Origin: Saccharicrinis fermentans DSM 9555 = JCM 21142
GTDB lineage: Bacteria; Bacteroidota; Bacteroidia; Bacteroidales; Marinilabiliaceae
Direction: 5' to 3'
Assembly (NCBI RefSeq): GCF_000517085.1
Contig: NZ_KI912107.1
Coordinates: 3,965,980 to 4,029,979, forward strand
Length of the DNA stretch: 64,000 nucleotides
The position numbers and the translations under genes were made by a program. Of this stretch, positions 37,470-47,041 are shown piece after piece; within the stretch, counting starts at the first letter, position 1; every line of letters starts with the position of its first letter. Below the pieces are notes generated by a model. The model was not told the DNA's origin and did not search any database. It saw only the letters and a program-made list of their open reading frames with translations.

Positions 37470-39518
37470 CTACTCCTTCTCACTTTCTGTATCAGGAGAG
37501 GCATCCTTACTTTGATCCGTTTCACTTTTTGGCGCTTCAGAAGACTCATGTCCGTTATCATCTAACTGAACAATATGTTTATTTACCTTTCTTTTCCCAA
37601 AAATAGCTTCTAAATCCTCGCTAAAAATAACCTCACGTTCAAGAAGCAGGTTAGCCAATTGTGCGTGCTTATCTTTATTACTCCTTAAAATATCTTTTGC
37701 GCGTTGATATTGTTCTTCAATGAGCTTAGACACCTCTTGATCAATCACCTGAGCTGTATCTTCACTATAAGGCTTTGTGAACCCATATTCATTTTGTCCA
37801 CTGGAATCAAAATAACTCACATTACCCAATCCCCTACCCATACCATAATAGGCGATCATTGCATAAGCCTGTTTTGTAACTTTTTCAAGATCATTCAGAG
37901 CACCCGTAGATATTTTACCAAACTCAAGTTCTTCAGCTGCTCTACCCGCCAATGCAGAACACATTTCGTCTAACATCTGCTCGGTAGTTGTTAATTGCCT
38001 TTCTTCGGGAAGATACCAGGCTGCACCCAATGCCTTACCTCTTGGAACAATAGTAACCTTAACCAAAGGATGGGCATATTCCAACAACCAACTGGTGGCG
38101 GCATGACCTGCTTCATGATAAGCGATGGCTCTTTTCTCGTCTTTAGATATGATTTTATTTTTCTTTTCAAGGCCACCAACGATTCTATCCACTGCACTTA
38201 AGAAGTCCTCTTTCTCCACTATTGTTTTATCACCACGGGCAGCTATCAACGCCGCTTCATTACATACATTGGCAATGTCGGCTCCAGAAAATCCAGGAGT
38301 CTGCTTGGCCAGAAACTCAGATTTCACCTCTTCGCTCAATTTTAATGGGCGTAAATGCACCTCAAAAATCTGCTTTCTTTCATTTATATCAGGCAGCTCC
38401 ACATGAATTTGACGGTCAAAACGACCCGCTCTCATCAATGCACGATCTAAAATATCGGCACGGTTTGTCGCAGCTAAAATAATCACGCCAGAATTAGTAC
38501 CAAAACCATCCATCTCGGTCAGCAATTGATTAAGTGTATTCTCACGTTCATCATTGGCTCCCATGCTAGGACTTTTACCACGAGCCCGACCTATGGCATC
38601 TATCTCATCGATAAATACAATACAAGGTGCCTTTTCCTTGGCTTTTTTAAACAAGTCTCTCACTCTGGAAGCTCCCACTCCCACAAACATCTCCACAAAA
38701 TCAGAACCCGACATACTAAAGAATGGCACATTAGCTTCTCCGGCCACAGCCTTGGCCAACAAAGTCTTTCCCGTTCCGGGAGGACCTACTAGTAATGCTC
38801 CTTTAGGTATTTTACCGCCGAGGTTGGTATATTTTTCCGGTCTTTTCAAAAAAGACACTATCTCTTCCAACTCCTGCTTGGCCTCAGCCAATCCAGCCAC
38901 ATCCAGAAAATTAACATTAATATTTGATTCCTTATCGAAAACCTTAGCGCGGGATTTACCAACATTAAAAATATTTCCAGCACCACCGCCGCCACCTTGG
39001 GCACCCATTCTTCTGAAAATAAAAACCCAAATAATCAACAATAATATCAGAGGCCAAAGAAAACTCAGCACCTCATTAAAGTAATTGGATCGTTGCTCAT
39101 AACGATTTGGAATAGATATCTGCTGACTCTGTTCAACACGACGCAGATCTTCCACAAAGCTATCCACAGAAGGCACCTTCACTAAAAAATGAGGGCCTCC
39201 TTCCATCAGTGAAGAAAAATTATCTCCAAACTCATCTCTGTAGTTTTCCAGCTTATCACTTTTAATAGTCACTTCCAATGCACTTTCATTGGTAATCACC
39301 GTTAACATTTCTATATCACCTGATGGTAAAACCTGATCCGTAAATTTACTGTAAGGCATTTTCTTCACTACCTCCTCTTGATTAACCATAAAAAAGGAAA
39401 TCATTAGAAGTAAAATAATGCCATATATCCAGTACCCATTGAACTTTGGAAACTTTGGATTTGAATTGTTTCCTCCCTGATTAACAGGTTCGTTCTTTTG
39501 TTTTTGCTCTTCGCTCAT
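37470..39518 (-). CDS. ftsH: ATP-dependent zinc metalloprotease FtsH
   Basis: 682 residues. An N-terminal cytoplasmic tail is followed by a membrane helix ([14 protein letters not shown]), a periplasmic domain and a second helix ([18 protein letters not shown]). The AAA domain has Walker [19 protein letters not shown], Walker [13 protein letters not shown] and the pore loop MFVGVGA. The M41 peptidase domain has the zinc motif HEAGH and the third ligand region LNDLEKVTK. It degrades misfolded membrane proteins and regulators. The acidic Ser-rich C-terminus is Bacteroidota-like. It lies 22 bp after rsfS in the same operon. Confidence 0.96.
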   Translation of the reverse strand: MSEEQKQKNEPVNQGGNNSNPKFPKFNGYWIYGIILLLMISFFMVNQEEVVKKMPYSKFTDQVLPSGDIEMLTVITNESALEVTIKSDKLENYRDEFGDNFSSLMEGGPHFLVKVPSVDSFVEDLRRVEQSQQISIPNRYEQRSNYFNEVLSFLWPLILLLIIWVFIFRRMGAQGGGGGAGNIFNVGKSRAKVFDKESNINVNFLDVAGLAEAKQELEEIVSFLKRPEKYTNLGGKIPKGALLVGPPGTGKTLLAKAVAGEANVPFFSMSGSDFVEMFVGVGASRVRDLFKKAKEKAPCIVFIDEIDAIGRARGKSPSMGANDERENTLNQLLTEMDGFGTNSGVIILAATNRADILDRALMRAGRFDRQIHVELPDINERKQIFEVHLRPLKLSEEVKSEFLAKQTPGFSGADIANVCNEAALIAARGDKTIVEKEDFLSAVDRIVGGLEKKNKIISKDEKRAIAYHEAGHAATSWLLEYAHPLVKVTIVPRGKALGAAWYLPEERQLTTTEQMLDEMCSALAGRAAEELEFGKISTGALNDLEKVTKQAYAMIAYYGMGRGLGNVSYFDSSGQNEYGFTKPYSEDTAQVIDQEVSKLIEEQYQRAKDILRSNKDKHAQLANLLLEREVIFSEDLEAIFGKRKVNKHIVQLDDNGHESSEAPKSETDQSKDASPDTESEKE

Positions 39519-39540
39519 TCGCTAAATAATAAATAACTGA

Positions 39541-39915
39541 CTAAAATATGTTTTCTATGTCGGTACGTCGGGCATCCGCCCACAACTCTTCCAGGTTATA
39601 AAAACTACGTATGGGACGCTGAAATATGTGCACTACTACATCCACATAATCTACTAAAACCCATTCTGCATTTTCTTTCCCTTCAATATGATACGGTTTT
39701 TCTCCCAACTTCTCTCTCACCAAATCCTCTACCGAATCACCAATCGCACCAACTTGTGTATTACTGTCCCCGTCACAAATAACAAAAAACTGACAGACAC
39801 TGCCGTCAATTTCACGCATATCTAAAATAGCAATATTTGTGCCTTTTTTATCTTGAATACCTTCAACAACCGCATCTACCAATTGTTCAGCTGCGTTATT
39901 TTCTTTACTTGTCAT
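39541..39915 (-). CDS. rsfS: Ribosome silencing factor RsfS
   Basis: 124 residues. RsfS binds ribosomal protein uL14 and blocks subunit joining in starvation. The family core is present: DMREIDGSVCQFFVICDGDSN, then EGKENAEWVLVDYVDVVVHIF and RSFYNLEELWADA. It is the first gene of rsfS-ftsH, with a perfect -7 element (TATCTTTG, minus strand 39984-39977) about 60 bp upstream. The order rsfS-ftsH-cdsA on one strand is common in Bacteroidota. Confidence 0.93.
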   Translation of the reverse strand: MTSKENNAAEQLVDAVVEGIQDKKGTNIAILDMREIDGSVCQFFVICDGDSNTQVGAIGDSVEDLVREKLGEKPYHIEGKENAEWVLVDYVDVVVHIFQRPIRSFYNLEELWADARRTDIENIF

Positions 39916-39976
39916 TAAATCTATAAGTTTTTTTTGTTATATCGACCTTTAAAGGTGCTAATTTACTAGAAAAACA

Positions 39977-40020
39977 CAAAGATACTATTTTTTTATATTC
40001 GCTTTTACTAACTACTTTTG
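39977..40020. promoter_or_regulatory. Divergent -7 elements of rsfS-ftsH and birA
   Basis: Minus strand TATCTTTG at 39984-39977 serves rsfS, and plus strand TACTTTTG at 40013-40020 serves birA. Both are perfect TAnnTTTG matches, 28 bp apart. Clear -33 TTTG partners are not visible. The plus element excludes the in-frame start at 40018. Confidence 0.45.
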
Positions 40021-40077
40021 TACCTTCATTTAGAATCACCTGCCACGATGACAATTTGGCGCAATTATTTTTATATT

Positions 40078-40821
40078 ATGTCAGTACAAATACCCAATAA
40101 CATATTACATTTCGAGCATTTACTTTCAACCAACACCAAACTGAAGGCATTAAAAGCGAATGTTCCTGAATTCACGATAGTAATTACAGACAAGCAAACA
40201 GCCGGAAAAGGCCAAGCAGGCAATTATTGGGAAAGCGAAGCTAACAAAAACCTCACTTTCAGCCTACTGCTCAAACCTATTTATATTGAAATACAAGATC
40301 AATTTATCATTTCAAAAGCGGTTGCGCTGGGAATTATTCATGTATTTAAGGACTTCTCACAAGACTTTTCGATCAAATGGCCCAACGACATCTATTATCG
40401 CGACAAAAAAATAGGCGGAATCTTAATAGAAAACACCATCTCACGGACTACCATAAGCGATTCCATAGTGGGCATTGGTTTAAACATCAACCAAGAGTAT
40501 TTCACCAGTGATGCTCCCAACCCTATTTCTTTAAAAAACATCAGCGGGCAAGACTTTGAGCTTATTACCATCCTATCAAAGGTAGTACATGCCATCACTG
40601 CGTATGTTAATGACATAAAATGCGGAAACTCAGCAAAGTTAAACCAATTGTACCTGAACAATCTATACCGCAGGCAAGGTTTTCATCTATACAAAGATCA
40701 CCATGGTGAGTTTATGGCACAAATAACCGGCATCAATGAATATGGACATTTACAACTCAAAACCCAAACCGGCGAAAAAAGAACTTACGCTTTTAAAGAA
40801 GTTACATTTATCATTCATTAG
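40078..40821 (+). CDS. birA: Biotin--[acetyl-CoA-carboxylase] ligase
   Basis: 247 residues. It activates biotin as biotinyl-AMP and attaches it to carboxylase BCCP domains. The biotinyl-AMP loop appears as GKGQAGNYWESE, followed by NLTFSLLLKP and the lysine motif KWPNDIYYRDKKIGGILIEN. There is no N-terminal helix-turn-helix, so this is the class I, non-regulatory type. Of several in-frame ATGs (40018, 40048, 40078), the last matches homologue starts and lies well downstream of the promoter element. Confidence 0.88.
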   Translation: MSVQIPNNILHFEHLLSTNTKLKALKANVPEFTIVITDKQTAGKGQAGNYWESEANKNLTFSLLLKPIYIEIQDQFIISKAVALGIIHVFKDFSQDFSIKWPNDIYYRDKKIGGILIENTISRTTISDSIVGIGLNINQEYFTSDAPNPISLKNISGQDFELITILSKVVHAITAYVNDIKCGNSAKLNQLYLNNLYRRQGFHLYKDHHGEFMAQITGINEYGHLQLKTQTGEKRTYAFKEVTFIIH

Positions 40822-40851
40822 ATATCTCAAGAAAACAATACCACTAATACT

Positions 40852-41268
40852 TTAGCAATGACCGTCATAATCATAGCTGGCAATGGCATCACCTAACATA
40901 TTCAGAAATTTATCCACATGCTTACCCACCATCATCTTCATCATCGCATTCAAATCAGCTTTTAGGGTGAGTTTTATGCGCGTATCGTTTTCCGCCACTT
41001 GCTTAAGTTGCACCCATAAATAAAAGTTAAAAGGCACTTTGCCATCGGTTGAATACTTGACCGTTTTCACAGGTTCTTTGTCCACAATCTTAAGACCGGC
41101 TTCACCTATTCCATCCACTTTAAATCGACAAGTATCTTCAGTACTTTGCCAATCCTTAATCTTATCCTGAGGTATCAGATCTTTAAAATTATTAAAATTG
41201 GATATGAAGGAAAAAATTTTCTCTTGGCTATATAATGCTTTTTTAATTTCGCTTTCGAACTTTGTCAT
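40852..41268 (-). CDS. SRPBCC (START-like) family protein
   Basis: 138 residues with the SRPBCC helix-grip layout: VxxSxExIFxFIxNFxNF-like start (KIFSFISNFNNFKDLIP), a central beta sheet (FKVDGIGEAGLKIVDKEP; IKLTLKADLN) and a long C-terminal helix (VDKFLNMLGDAIASYDY). Such small proteins bind hydrophobic ligands. No catalytic role is indicated. It lies 57 bp after pyrE on the same strand and may be cotranscribed with it. Confidence 0.75.
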   Translation of the reverse strand: MTKFESEIKKALYSQEKIFSFISNFNNFKDLIPQDKIKDWQSTEDTCRFKVDGIGEAGLKIVDKEPVKTVKYSTDGKVPFNFYLWVQLKQVAENDTRIKLTLKADLNAMMKMMVGKHVDKFLNMLGDAIASYDYDGHC

Positions 41269-41325
41269 GTCACGTATTCTTTCTTCAAGTTTAAAGTATC
41301 AGTTAGCACTTCTTGTCCCAGCAGG

Positions 41326-41958
41326 TTATTTACCCCAATGTGCAGGGTCATTTCTCCAGTTAGACAATGTTTTCACATCGTCAGACGATACATACCCGCT
41401 TTGTACGGCCACCTCTATCAAAGTTTGATAATCACTCAAGGTATGAAGCGTCACTTCTTTTTCAACGAAATTATCTACCGCAGCCTGAAAGCCATACGTA
41501 AAAATAGCGGCCATCCCCAACACTTGACAACCTTCCTTACGCAATGCATCCACGGCCTTTAGGCTACTTCCTCCAGTGGAAATCAGATCTTCTATAACCA
41601 CTACATTTTTACCTGCAGAAATATCACCTTCAATCAGGTTCTCCATTCCATGCCCCTTCGGAGAAGAGCGCACATAAACAAAAGGTTTATCCAAGGCATC
41701 TGCCACCAAGGCGCCTTGTGCTATTGCTCCAGTAGCTACACCGGCAATAACATCCACCTGAGGATATAATTCATTCACTAAAGCTACAAATCCTGACTTT
41801 ATATAATCCCTCACTTCTGGGTATGACAATGTTTTTCGGTTGTCACAATAAATAGGAGAATTCCATCCCGAAGCCCACGTAAATGGGTTTGCTGGTTGCA
41901 ATTTAATTGCCTTAATTTGCAATAATTGTTTTGCGATAGTTTCTGATACTTTTTTCAT
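41326..41958 (-). CDS. pyrE: Orotate phosphoribosyltransferase
   Basis: 210 residues. It makes orotidine-5'-phosphate from orotate and PRPP in pyrimidine synthesis. The PRPP loop is VVIEDLISTGGSSLKAVDAL, and the flexible loop follows YVRSSPKGHGMENLIEG. The N-terminal FTWASGWNSPIYCDNRK is typical. The ATG at 41958 was chosen over a 37-codon longer frame because it matches homologues and is preceded by a perfect -7 element (minus 41970-41963). Transcription from that element would give an almost leaderless mRNA. Confidence 0.93.
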   Translation of the reverse strand: MKKVSETIAKQLLQIKAIKLQPANPFTWASGWNSPIYCDNRKTLSYPEVRDYIKSGFVALVNELYPQVDVIAGVATGAIAQGALVADALDKPFVYVRSSPKGHGMENLIEGDISAGKNVVVIEDLISTGGSSLKAVDALRKEGCQVLGMAAIFTYGFQAAVDNFVEKEVTLHTLSDYQTLIEVAVQSGYVSSDDVKTLSNWRNDPAHWGK

Positions 41959-41962
41959 GCTG

Positions 41963-41970
41963 CAAATGTA
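41963..41970 (-). promoter_or_regulatory. -7 element of pyrE, overlapping the Nudix gene start
   Basis: TACATTTG on the minus strand is a perfect TAnnTTTG match only 5 bp before the pyrE ATG. It overlaps the divergent Nudix start codon at 41966. Confidence 0.4.
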
Positions 41971-42571
41971 TAAAGTTTTTTTTAAGGATAGAATTGTTTT
42001 TTTAACAGAGGATATTGAAAGGGATCTCAGTCCGGATTTCGATGCAATATTCAAATACTCAAACCACAAGGAGTTACTTGACTTTATTTTAAACTTCGAA
42101 AGAAAACAAGAAATAAAGAAAGCCTATATCTACCACCATGACATCAATGAGCTAATGGAATTATTTTCCGCTTGCTTTAAAAATATAAATGCGGCCGGAG
42201 GTGTGGTATTCAACGACCACAAGGAGATTTTATTTATCCATCGCTTGGGTGTTTGGGATCTACCCAAAGGAAAAGCCGAGAAAGGAGAAACAATGGAAGA
42301 AACAGCACTACGTGAGGTGGAAGAAGAATGTGCGATTAATCCATTAAAGATTACCCGGCCACTATCTCCCACCTACCATACATATACATTAAAAGGACGG
42401 CTCATCCTAAAAAAAACCTATTGGTATGAGATGAAATACAAAGGAAATGCTAGCCCTACACCTCAGCTGGAAGAAGACATCACAAAGGCGCAATGGATCC
42501 GAGCCAATGACATTGAAGAGGTAACACAAAACACTTATCCAAGTATCTTAGAAGTATTGGATGAATTATAA
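41966..42571 (+). CDS. Nudix hydrolase with N-terminal extension
   Basis: 201 residues. The Nudix box GKAEKGETMEETALREVEEE lies around residues 96-115, with the canonical Gly after EE replaced by Ala (EECAI). It is preceded by VWDLPKG. An N-terminal region of about 65 residues (MYKVFFKDRIVFLTEDIE) is shared by a Bacteroidota subgroup and has no assigned role. The substrate is unknown; NTP, sugar-nucleotide or polyphosphate pyrophosphatase are all possible. It diverges from pyrE with start codons only a few bases apart. Confidence 0.82.
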   Translation: MYKVFFKDRIVFLTEDIERDLSPDFDAIFKYSNHKELLDFILNFERKQEIKKAYIYHHDINELMELFSACFKNINAAGGVVFNDHKEILFIHRLGVWDLPKGKAEKGETMEETALREVEEECAINPLKITRPLSPTYHTYTLKGRLILKKTYWYEMKYKGNASPTPQLEEDITKAQWIRANDIEEVTQNTYPSILEVLDEL

Positions 42572-42684
42572 TACATAAAACATCAACTTTTTCAGCTGCT
42601 ATCACTGATTTTACAGGGTTTACACTGTTGTGAAGTTATTTTTTTATATTTTTATGCTAATTTTAATCGTTCAATATAACACAC

Positions 42685-43362
42685 ATGACAGCGCAAGAAT
42701 TAGAATTCGAAAATAAAAAAGACAAGCTACGACTGGAAGCTGTTGACAAAGAGATACAACGTCTCCGAAAAATGAGTCGTAAACAATCAGCAAAAATCAC
42801 AAACCTGCGCAAAGCTTTATATTTTCAAGCCTTCTTTTTCGTGTCCCTATTGGGGGTTTTTCTATTGAGGGGAATGATTAGTTTCTCTGGCAATACTTCA
42901 TCCAAGCAAGAAATAGCATCACTAACAGAGAAGTACGAGGAATTAACCTCAAAGCAAAATTCCCTGCATACCACATTGGCACTATACAAAGACAGTCTAA
43001 ATAAAATCACAAACCTAAACAAAGAGAAACGCAATGAATCAGGTTATAAATACCGTATTCAAATAGGTGCTTTTAAGGAAATTGACTTGAATGACTACTC
43101 AGCCAACCTTGTGGCAATTAATCAGGAAACATACGATAGCATATACCAATATACATTAGGCATCTTTGAGGATTACGAGAAAGCATTGGTATTTTGGCAC
43201 AATATAAAGAAAATGGGTTTCGCTGACTCTTTCATTATGGCAACAAAAGACGGTAGAAGAATTCCTTTAGAACATCTGCCGGAAAACATCAGAAAAGAAA
43301 ACAAATCTATTTCGGCCAAGCACAAAGAAACAAGGTCTGCATCTCAAGTCGCTCAATTTTAG
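42685..43362 (+). CDS. Coiled-coil membrane protein with SPOR-like periplasmic domain
   Basis: 225 residues. A cytoplasmic coiled coil (1-45, rich in Glu/Lys/Arg heptads) precedes a single membrane helix (ALYFQAFFFVSLLGVFLL). A second coiled coil (about 75-110) leads to a SPOR-like module (YRIQIGAFKEIDLNDY; TLGIFEDYEKALVFWHNIKKMGF), ending in a basic tail. SPOR modules bind denuded glycan strands at the septum, so a cell-envelope role is possible. No family name is recognised. It converges on the end of the act operon. Confidence 0.6.
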   Translation: MTAQELEFENKKDKLRLEAVDKEIQRLRKMSRKQSAKITNLRKALYFQAFFFVSLLGVFLLRGMISFSGNTSSKQEIASLTEKYEELTSKQNSLHTTLALYKDSLNKITNLNKEKRNESGYKYRIQIGAFKEIDLNDYSANLVAINQETYDSIYQYTLGIFEDYEKALVFWHNIKKMGFADSFIMATKDGRRIPLEHLPENIRKENKSISAKHKETRSASQVAQF

Positions 43363-43396
43363 CTCCCCCCCTAGAGAGGGCTCAAACAATTCTTCT

Positions 43397-43984
43397 CTAC
43401 TCAGCTAACTCCCCTTCGCCATTGATCAGCACTTCCCTCACATAGGTGGCAATTTTCCATCTATCATCAGGTAAAATTTGTCCTTGATGTGCTCCCATCA
43501 CTCCAAAGCCAACGGAGATCACATGAAAGATTTCCCCATCAGGATTACCAGCCACTTTATCAGCCAGCAAACTTGCAGGAGGATACCCATACTTGCCGCT
43601 GGTATACAAAAAACCTTTACCATCTCCCTTATCGCCATGACAATGCCAGCAATAAATATTGTAAAGACGCTTCCCTTCAATAACGGCATCTCCTTGCATA
43701 GCCGTACCAATATAAGGATTGTGCAATACTTGTCCGGCCAGCTTCCTATTTTCGTCTGTTTTTTCAAATTCATACGGGATTTGGCCACGAGGAACCGTAT
43801 TTTCTACGGGCATCAGATTCGTTACTCCACCTTCTAAAACAGGATTTTCAGAATAAGTCTCATAACTCCTGGACTGCTCCATATCAGGGAAATAACTATA
43901 GCCCGGTTTATTTCGATCATTATCACACGCAACCGCCGTCAAGCTAAATAGCAGAACCAGATATATTTTACTTAATATTTTCAT
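43397..43984 (-). CDS. actE: Alternative complex III subunit ActE, monohaem cytochrome c lipoprotein
   Basis: 195 residues. A lipoprotein signal ends TAVAC (Cys20). One haem-binding CWHCH lies in NIYCWHCHGDKGDGKG, and the likely axial Met is in GVMGAHQGQILPDDRW. It is expected to pass electrons from ActA towards the oxidase at the periplasmic face. Its ATG at 43984 overlaps actF by 17 nt, and a TTG six bases upstream is less likely. It is the last gene of the act operon, whereas actE usually precedes actF. Confidence 0.87.
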   Translation of the reverse strand: MKILSKIYLVLLFSLTAVACDNDRNKPGYSYFPDMEQSRSYETYSENPVLEGGVTNLMPVENTVPRGQIPYEFEKTDENRKLAGQVLHNPYIGTAMQGDAVIEGKRLYNIYCWHCHGDKGDGKGFLYTSGKYGYPPASLLADKVAGNPDGEIFHVISVGFGVMGAHQGQILPDDRWKIATYVREVLINGEGELAE

Positions 43985-45140
43985 AGTCAAAACTTTCTTT
44001 AAAATAGGGATGATTTTCAGGAACCAGATTTCCTTTTGTCAAGGCCTTAAAAACAAACCATGCAAACACCGAAACATACAAAATAGTCAATCCAATTTCA
44101 AAAAGGCCAATATGAGCCTTTTCTGCACCCACTGCGCCCGGCATAATAGCGATAAACAGATCGATCCAGTGGCCCACAAACACAATCAAAGAAACAATCA
44201 ACAGCCAATCCGTACGTCGTTTATTACCTCGGGCCATCAGGGCAAAGAAAGGAGCCACAAAACAAACCAACACATTCACATAAAACAACGTTTCAAACCC
44301 CTTTACACGCGTAACATAATAGGTAGTTTCTTCAGGTATATTACTATACCAAATTAACAGATATTGAGAGATCCACAAATAAGCCCAGAATATACTAAAG
44401 CCAAACAGATACTTCCCCAAATCGTGAAGATGTTCATCATTCACATGATCCATATAACCCATTTTTTGCAACACCACTAAAAAAATAATGATCACAGCTA
44501 TAGAATTCACAAACATACCAATAAAAGTATACCATCCATAAAGCGTACTAAACCAATGTGCATCAATACTCATCAACCAATCCCAGGCTGATGTTGAACT
44601 GGTTATAGCAAAAAAGACGATAAACAGGCCAGATAAAGTACGAAGACGGTTAAAAAGTTTTATGTCAGGATTGTTATCACTCATCAAGGAAACTTTACGG
44701 ATATTATGCAGTAGAAATATCCACCCCCCCAGGTACACGAGCATACGAATTATAAAAAAGGGCATATTCAAATAAGCCTTTTTCATTTGTAATATATGAT
44801 CCAGGTGTTCCGTATGCGACCAATGATATAAAGAATGCACCCCTAAAAGAATAAGAAGCATCATGATAGCACCCAACCAAATTTTACTGGCCATAGCTTC
44901 AGCAATACGCTGTACCGATGTTTGCCAACCCGACTCAGCAATCAAATGAACCGCCACAAAAAATCCAGCCCCCAAACACAGACCAATAATCATAAAGCCA
45001 TTGAGCAAGACATTGGCCCAAAAACGATGACCATCTATTGTTCCTACAAAATACCCCGCCAAAGCCAGCACCAACCCGGCACCAGCACCAGCCATTAGGA
45101 TAGTTTTTAGTTTTTTTGAAAAGACAAACACTTTATTCAT
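43968..45140 (-). CDS. actF: Alternative complex III subunit ActF, quinol-interacting membrane subunit
   Basis: 390 residues with about ten membrane helices and no cofactor motif. It belongs to the group related to ActC/NrfD (WDWLMSIDAHWFSTLYGWYTF and FWAYLWISQYLLIWYSNIPEET are diagnostic). It is the second large membrane subunit of alternative complex III. The ATG at 45140 overlaps the actD stop by 8 nt. A longer frame to 45167 is less likely. The actF gene lies before actE here. Confidence 0.88.
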   Translation of the reverse strand: MNKVFVFSKKLKTILMAGAGAGLVLALAGYFVGTIDGHRFWANVLLNGFMIIGLCLGAGFFVAVHLIAESGWQTSVQRIAEAMASKIWLGAIMMLLILLGVHSLYHWSHTEHLDHILQMKKAYLNMPFFIIRMLVYLGGWIFLLHNIRKVSLMSDNNPDIKLFNRLRTLSGLFIVFFAITSSTSAWDWLMSIDAHWFSTLYGWYTFIGMFVNSIAVIIIFLVVLQKMGYMDHVNDEHLHDLGKYLFGFSIFWAYLWISQYLLIWYSNIPEETTYYVTRVKGFETLFYVNVLVCFVAPFFALMARGNKRRTDWLLIVSLIVFVGHWIDLFIAIMPGAVGAEKAHIGLFEIGLTILYVSVFAWFVFKALTKGNLVPENHPYFKESFDYENIK

Positions 45141-45672
45141 CACTTTGCATTTTAGTAGGTTCAACATGCTTTACTTCCTGCGCACCAACACTCGTCAGAA
45201 CCTCTTGAATCCGCTCCGATCCGTTGTCCTCATCTTCCAATATCACTACCAAAAAAGCATCGTCCGAGGTACGTTCATCAAAGATAATAGTAGGAGCTCC
45301 CGGGCCTATTCCTGAACGAATCAGAAAACCGAAAACCAAAGATATGGCAGCGAACAATACAGCCAACTCAAATGTCACAGGAATAAATGAAGGCACCGAC
45401 AGGTATGGCTTACCTCCAAAGTTGATTGGCCAGCTTTCAGTAAACACCCACATTTGAAACCAAAAAGCAACAATAGCACCTATGGCACCAGCCAAAAAAC
45501 CCAAGCGTGGCAGCCTCGACCTTTTTAGTTTTAGAACATCATCCAAACCGTGCACCGGAAAAGGCGTACGTACATCATAAATGGCAATGCCCTTGCTCTG
45601 AATTTCCTTTATCCCATCTAAGAGATCTTTATCGTCCCAAAATATTCCGGTTACATACTTATTATTTTTCAT
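45133..45672 (-). CDS. actD: Alternative complex III subunit ActD (DUF3341)
   Basis: 179 residues with two membrane helices ([20 protein letters not shown] and [20 protein letters not shown]) between cytoplasmic domains. The N-terminal [17 protein letters not shown] and [15 protein letters not shown] segments are the DUF3341 signature. ActD is a small structural subunit of the complex. It overlaps actC by 11 nt and actF by 8 nt. Confidence 0.92.
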   Translation of the reverse strand: MKNNKYVTGIFWDDKDLLDGIKEIQSKGIAIYDVRTPFPVHGLDDVLKLKRSRLPRLGFLAGAIGAIVAFWFQMWVFTESWPINFGGKPYLSVPSFIPVTFELAVLFAAISLVFGFLIRSGIGPGAPTIIFDERTSDDAFLVVILEDEDNGSERIQEVLTSVGAQEVKHVEPTKMQSDE

Positions 45673-47041
45673 CCTGGCCTCCTTTCCTAATAAAGTTTTC
45701 CCCTGAGCTTTTCAACACTCCCTTCACTTCTGCAATAGCTACTACAGGAAAGAATCTGATAAACAAGAAAAACAAGGTAAAAAACAGACCGAAAGTTCCT
45801 ATGTAAACTCCCACTTCCACCCAGGTTGGCGAGTACATAGACCAACTGGAAGGCAGAAAATCACGATGCAATGAAGTCACAATAATCACAAAACGTTCAA
45901 ACCACATACCTATATTTACAAAGATGGATATCACAAAAGTGGCTGCCAAATTACGCCGTATCTTTTTAAACCAAAATAGCTGAGGTGTGATCACATTACA
46001 GGTCATCATTATCCAATAGGCCCACCAATAGGGACCGAAAGCACGATTCACAAATGCATATCGCTCATAGACGACTCCAGAATACCATGCCATAAATAAC
46101 TCCGTGATATAAGCAATTCCCACAATTGAGCCCGTGGCAATGATCACCTTATTCATGGACTCCACATGCCCTACGGTTATGTAATTTTCCAGATTCAAGG
46201 CTTTACGCGTTATGATCATTAATGTTAGCACCATAGCAAAACCTGAAAATACCGCTCCGGAAACAAAGTAAGGCGGAAAAATAGTAGTATGCCATCCAGG
46301 AATAACCGAAGTAGCAAAGTCCATACTTACAATAGAGTGTACCGACAATACCAGTGGAGCAGCCAATCCCGCTAAAATCAAACTCATACTCTCATGTCTA
46401 GACCAATGACGAGCAGACCCGGTCCAACCAAAACTCAACAAGGTATAAATCTTTTTCCTAAGCCCTTCTTTTAATCGATCACGTATGGAAGCAATATCTG
46501 GTATCAAGCCCATATACCAAAACAATAAAGAAACAGTAAAATAAGTGGATATGGCAAACACATCCCAGAGTAATGGAGAATTAAAATTAACCCATAAATC
46601 TCGCGTATTCGGATACGGGAAAACGAAAAAACCCAAGGGCAGACGACCCATATGTAAGAGAGGAAATAATCCAGCACACATCACTGCGAAGATGGTCATG
46701 GCTTCCGCACTACGGTTGATACTTGTCCGCCACTTTTGACGAAAGAGCAATAAGATGGCTGATATAAAAGTACCGGCATGGCCAATACCTACCCACCATA
46801 CAAAATTAGTGATACCCCATCCCCATCCGATGGTTCTATTCAGTCCCCATGTTCCAATACCATCCCACACGGTAACATAAATAGCAAAACCGCCAAATCC
46901 AAGCGCCAGCAAGGCCAAACCTAAACCTGCATACCAAAGTGGCCCAGGCTTTCCTTCCATGGGCTTTATAATATCATCGGTTACCTGCTTATAACTTTTG
47001 GACCCGGTAACCAAAGGCTCCCTTAATGGTGATACATACAT
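45662..47041 (-). CDS. actC: Alternative complex III subunit ActC, NrfD-like membrane subunit
   Basis: 459 residues with ten membrane helices of the NrfD/PsrC type, the site of quinol oxidation. Family segments include [41 protein letters not shown] and [20 protein letters not shown]. Its ATG overlaps the actB stop (TAATG), so the two are translationally coupled. Confidence 0.93.
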   Translation of the reverse strand: MYVSPLREPLVTGSKSYKQVTDDIIKPMEGKPGPLWYAGLGLALLALGFGGFAIYVTVWDGIGTWGLNRTIGWGWGITNFVWWVGIGHAGTFISAILLLFRQKWRTSINRSAEAMTIFAVMCAGLFPLLHMGRLPLGFFVFPYPNTRDLWVNFNSPLLWDVFAISTYFTVSLLFWYMGLIPDIASIRDRLKEGLRKKIYTLLSFGWTGSARHWSRHESMSLILAGLAAPLVLSVHSIVSMDFATSVIPGWHTTIFPPYFVSGAVFSGFAMVLTLMIITRKALNLENYITVGHVESMNKVIIATGSIVGIAYITELFMAWYSGVVYERYAFVNRAFGPYWWAYWIMMTCNVITPQLFWFKKIRRNLAATFVISIFVNIGMWFERFVIIVTSLHRDFLPSSWSMYSPTWVEVGVYIGTFGLFFTLFFLFIRFFPVVAIAEVKGVLKSSGENFIRKGGQDEK

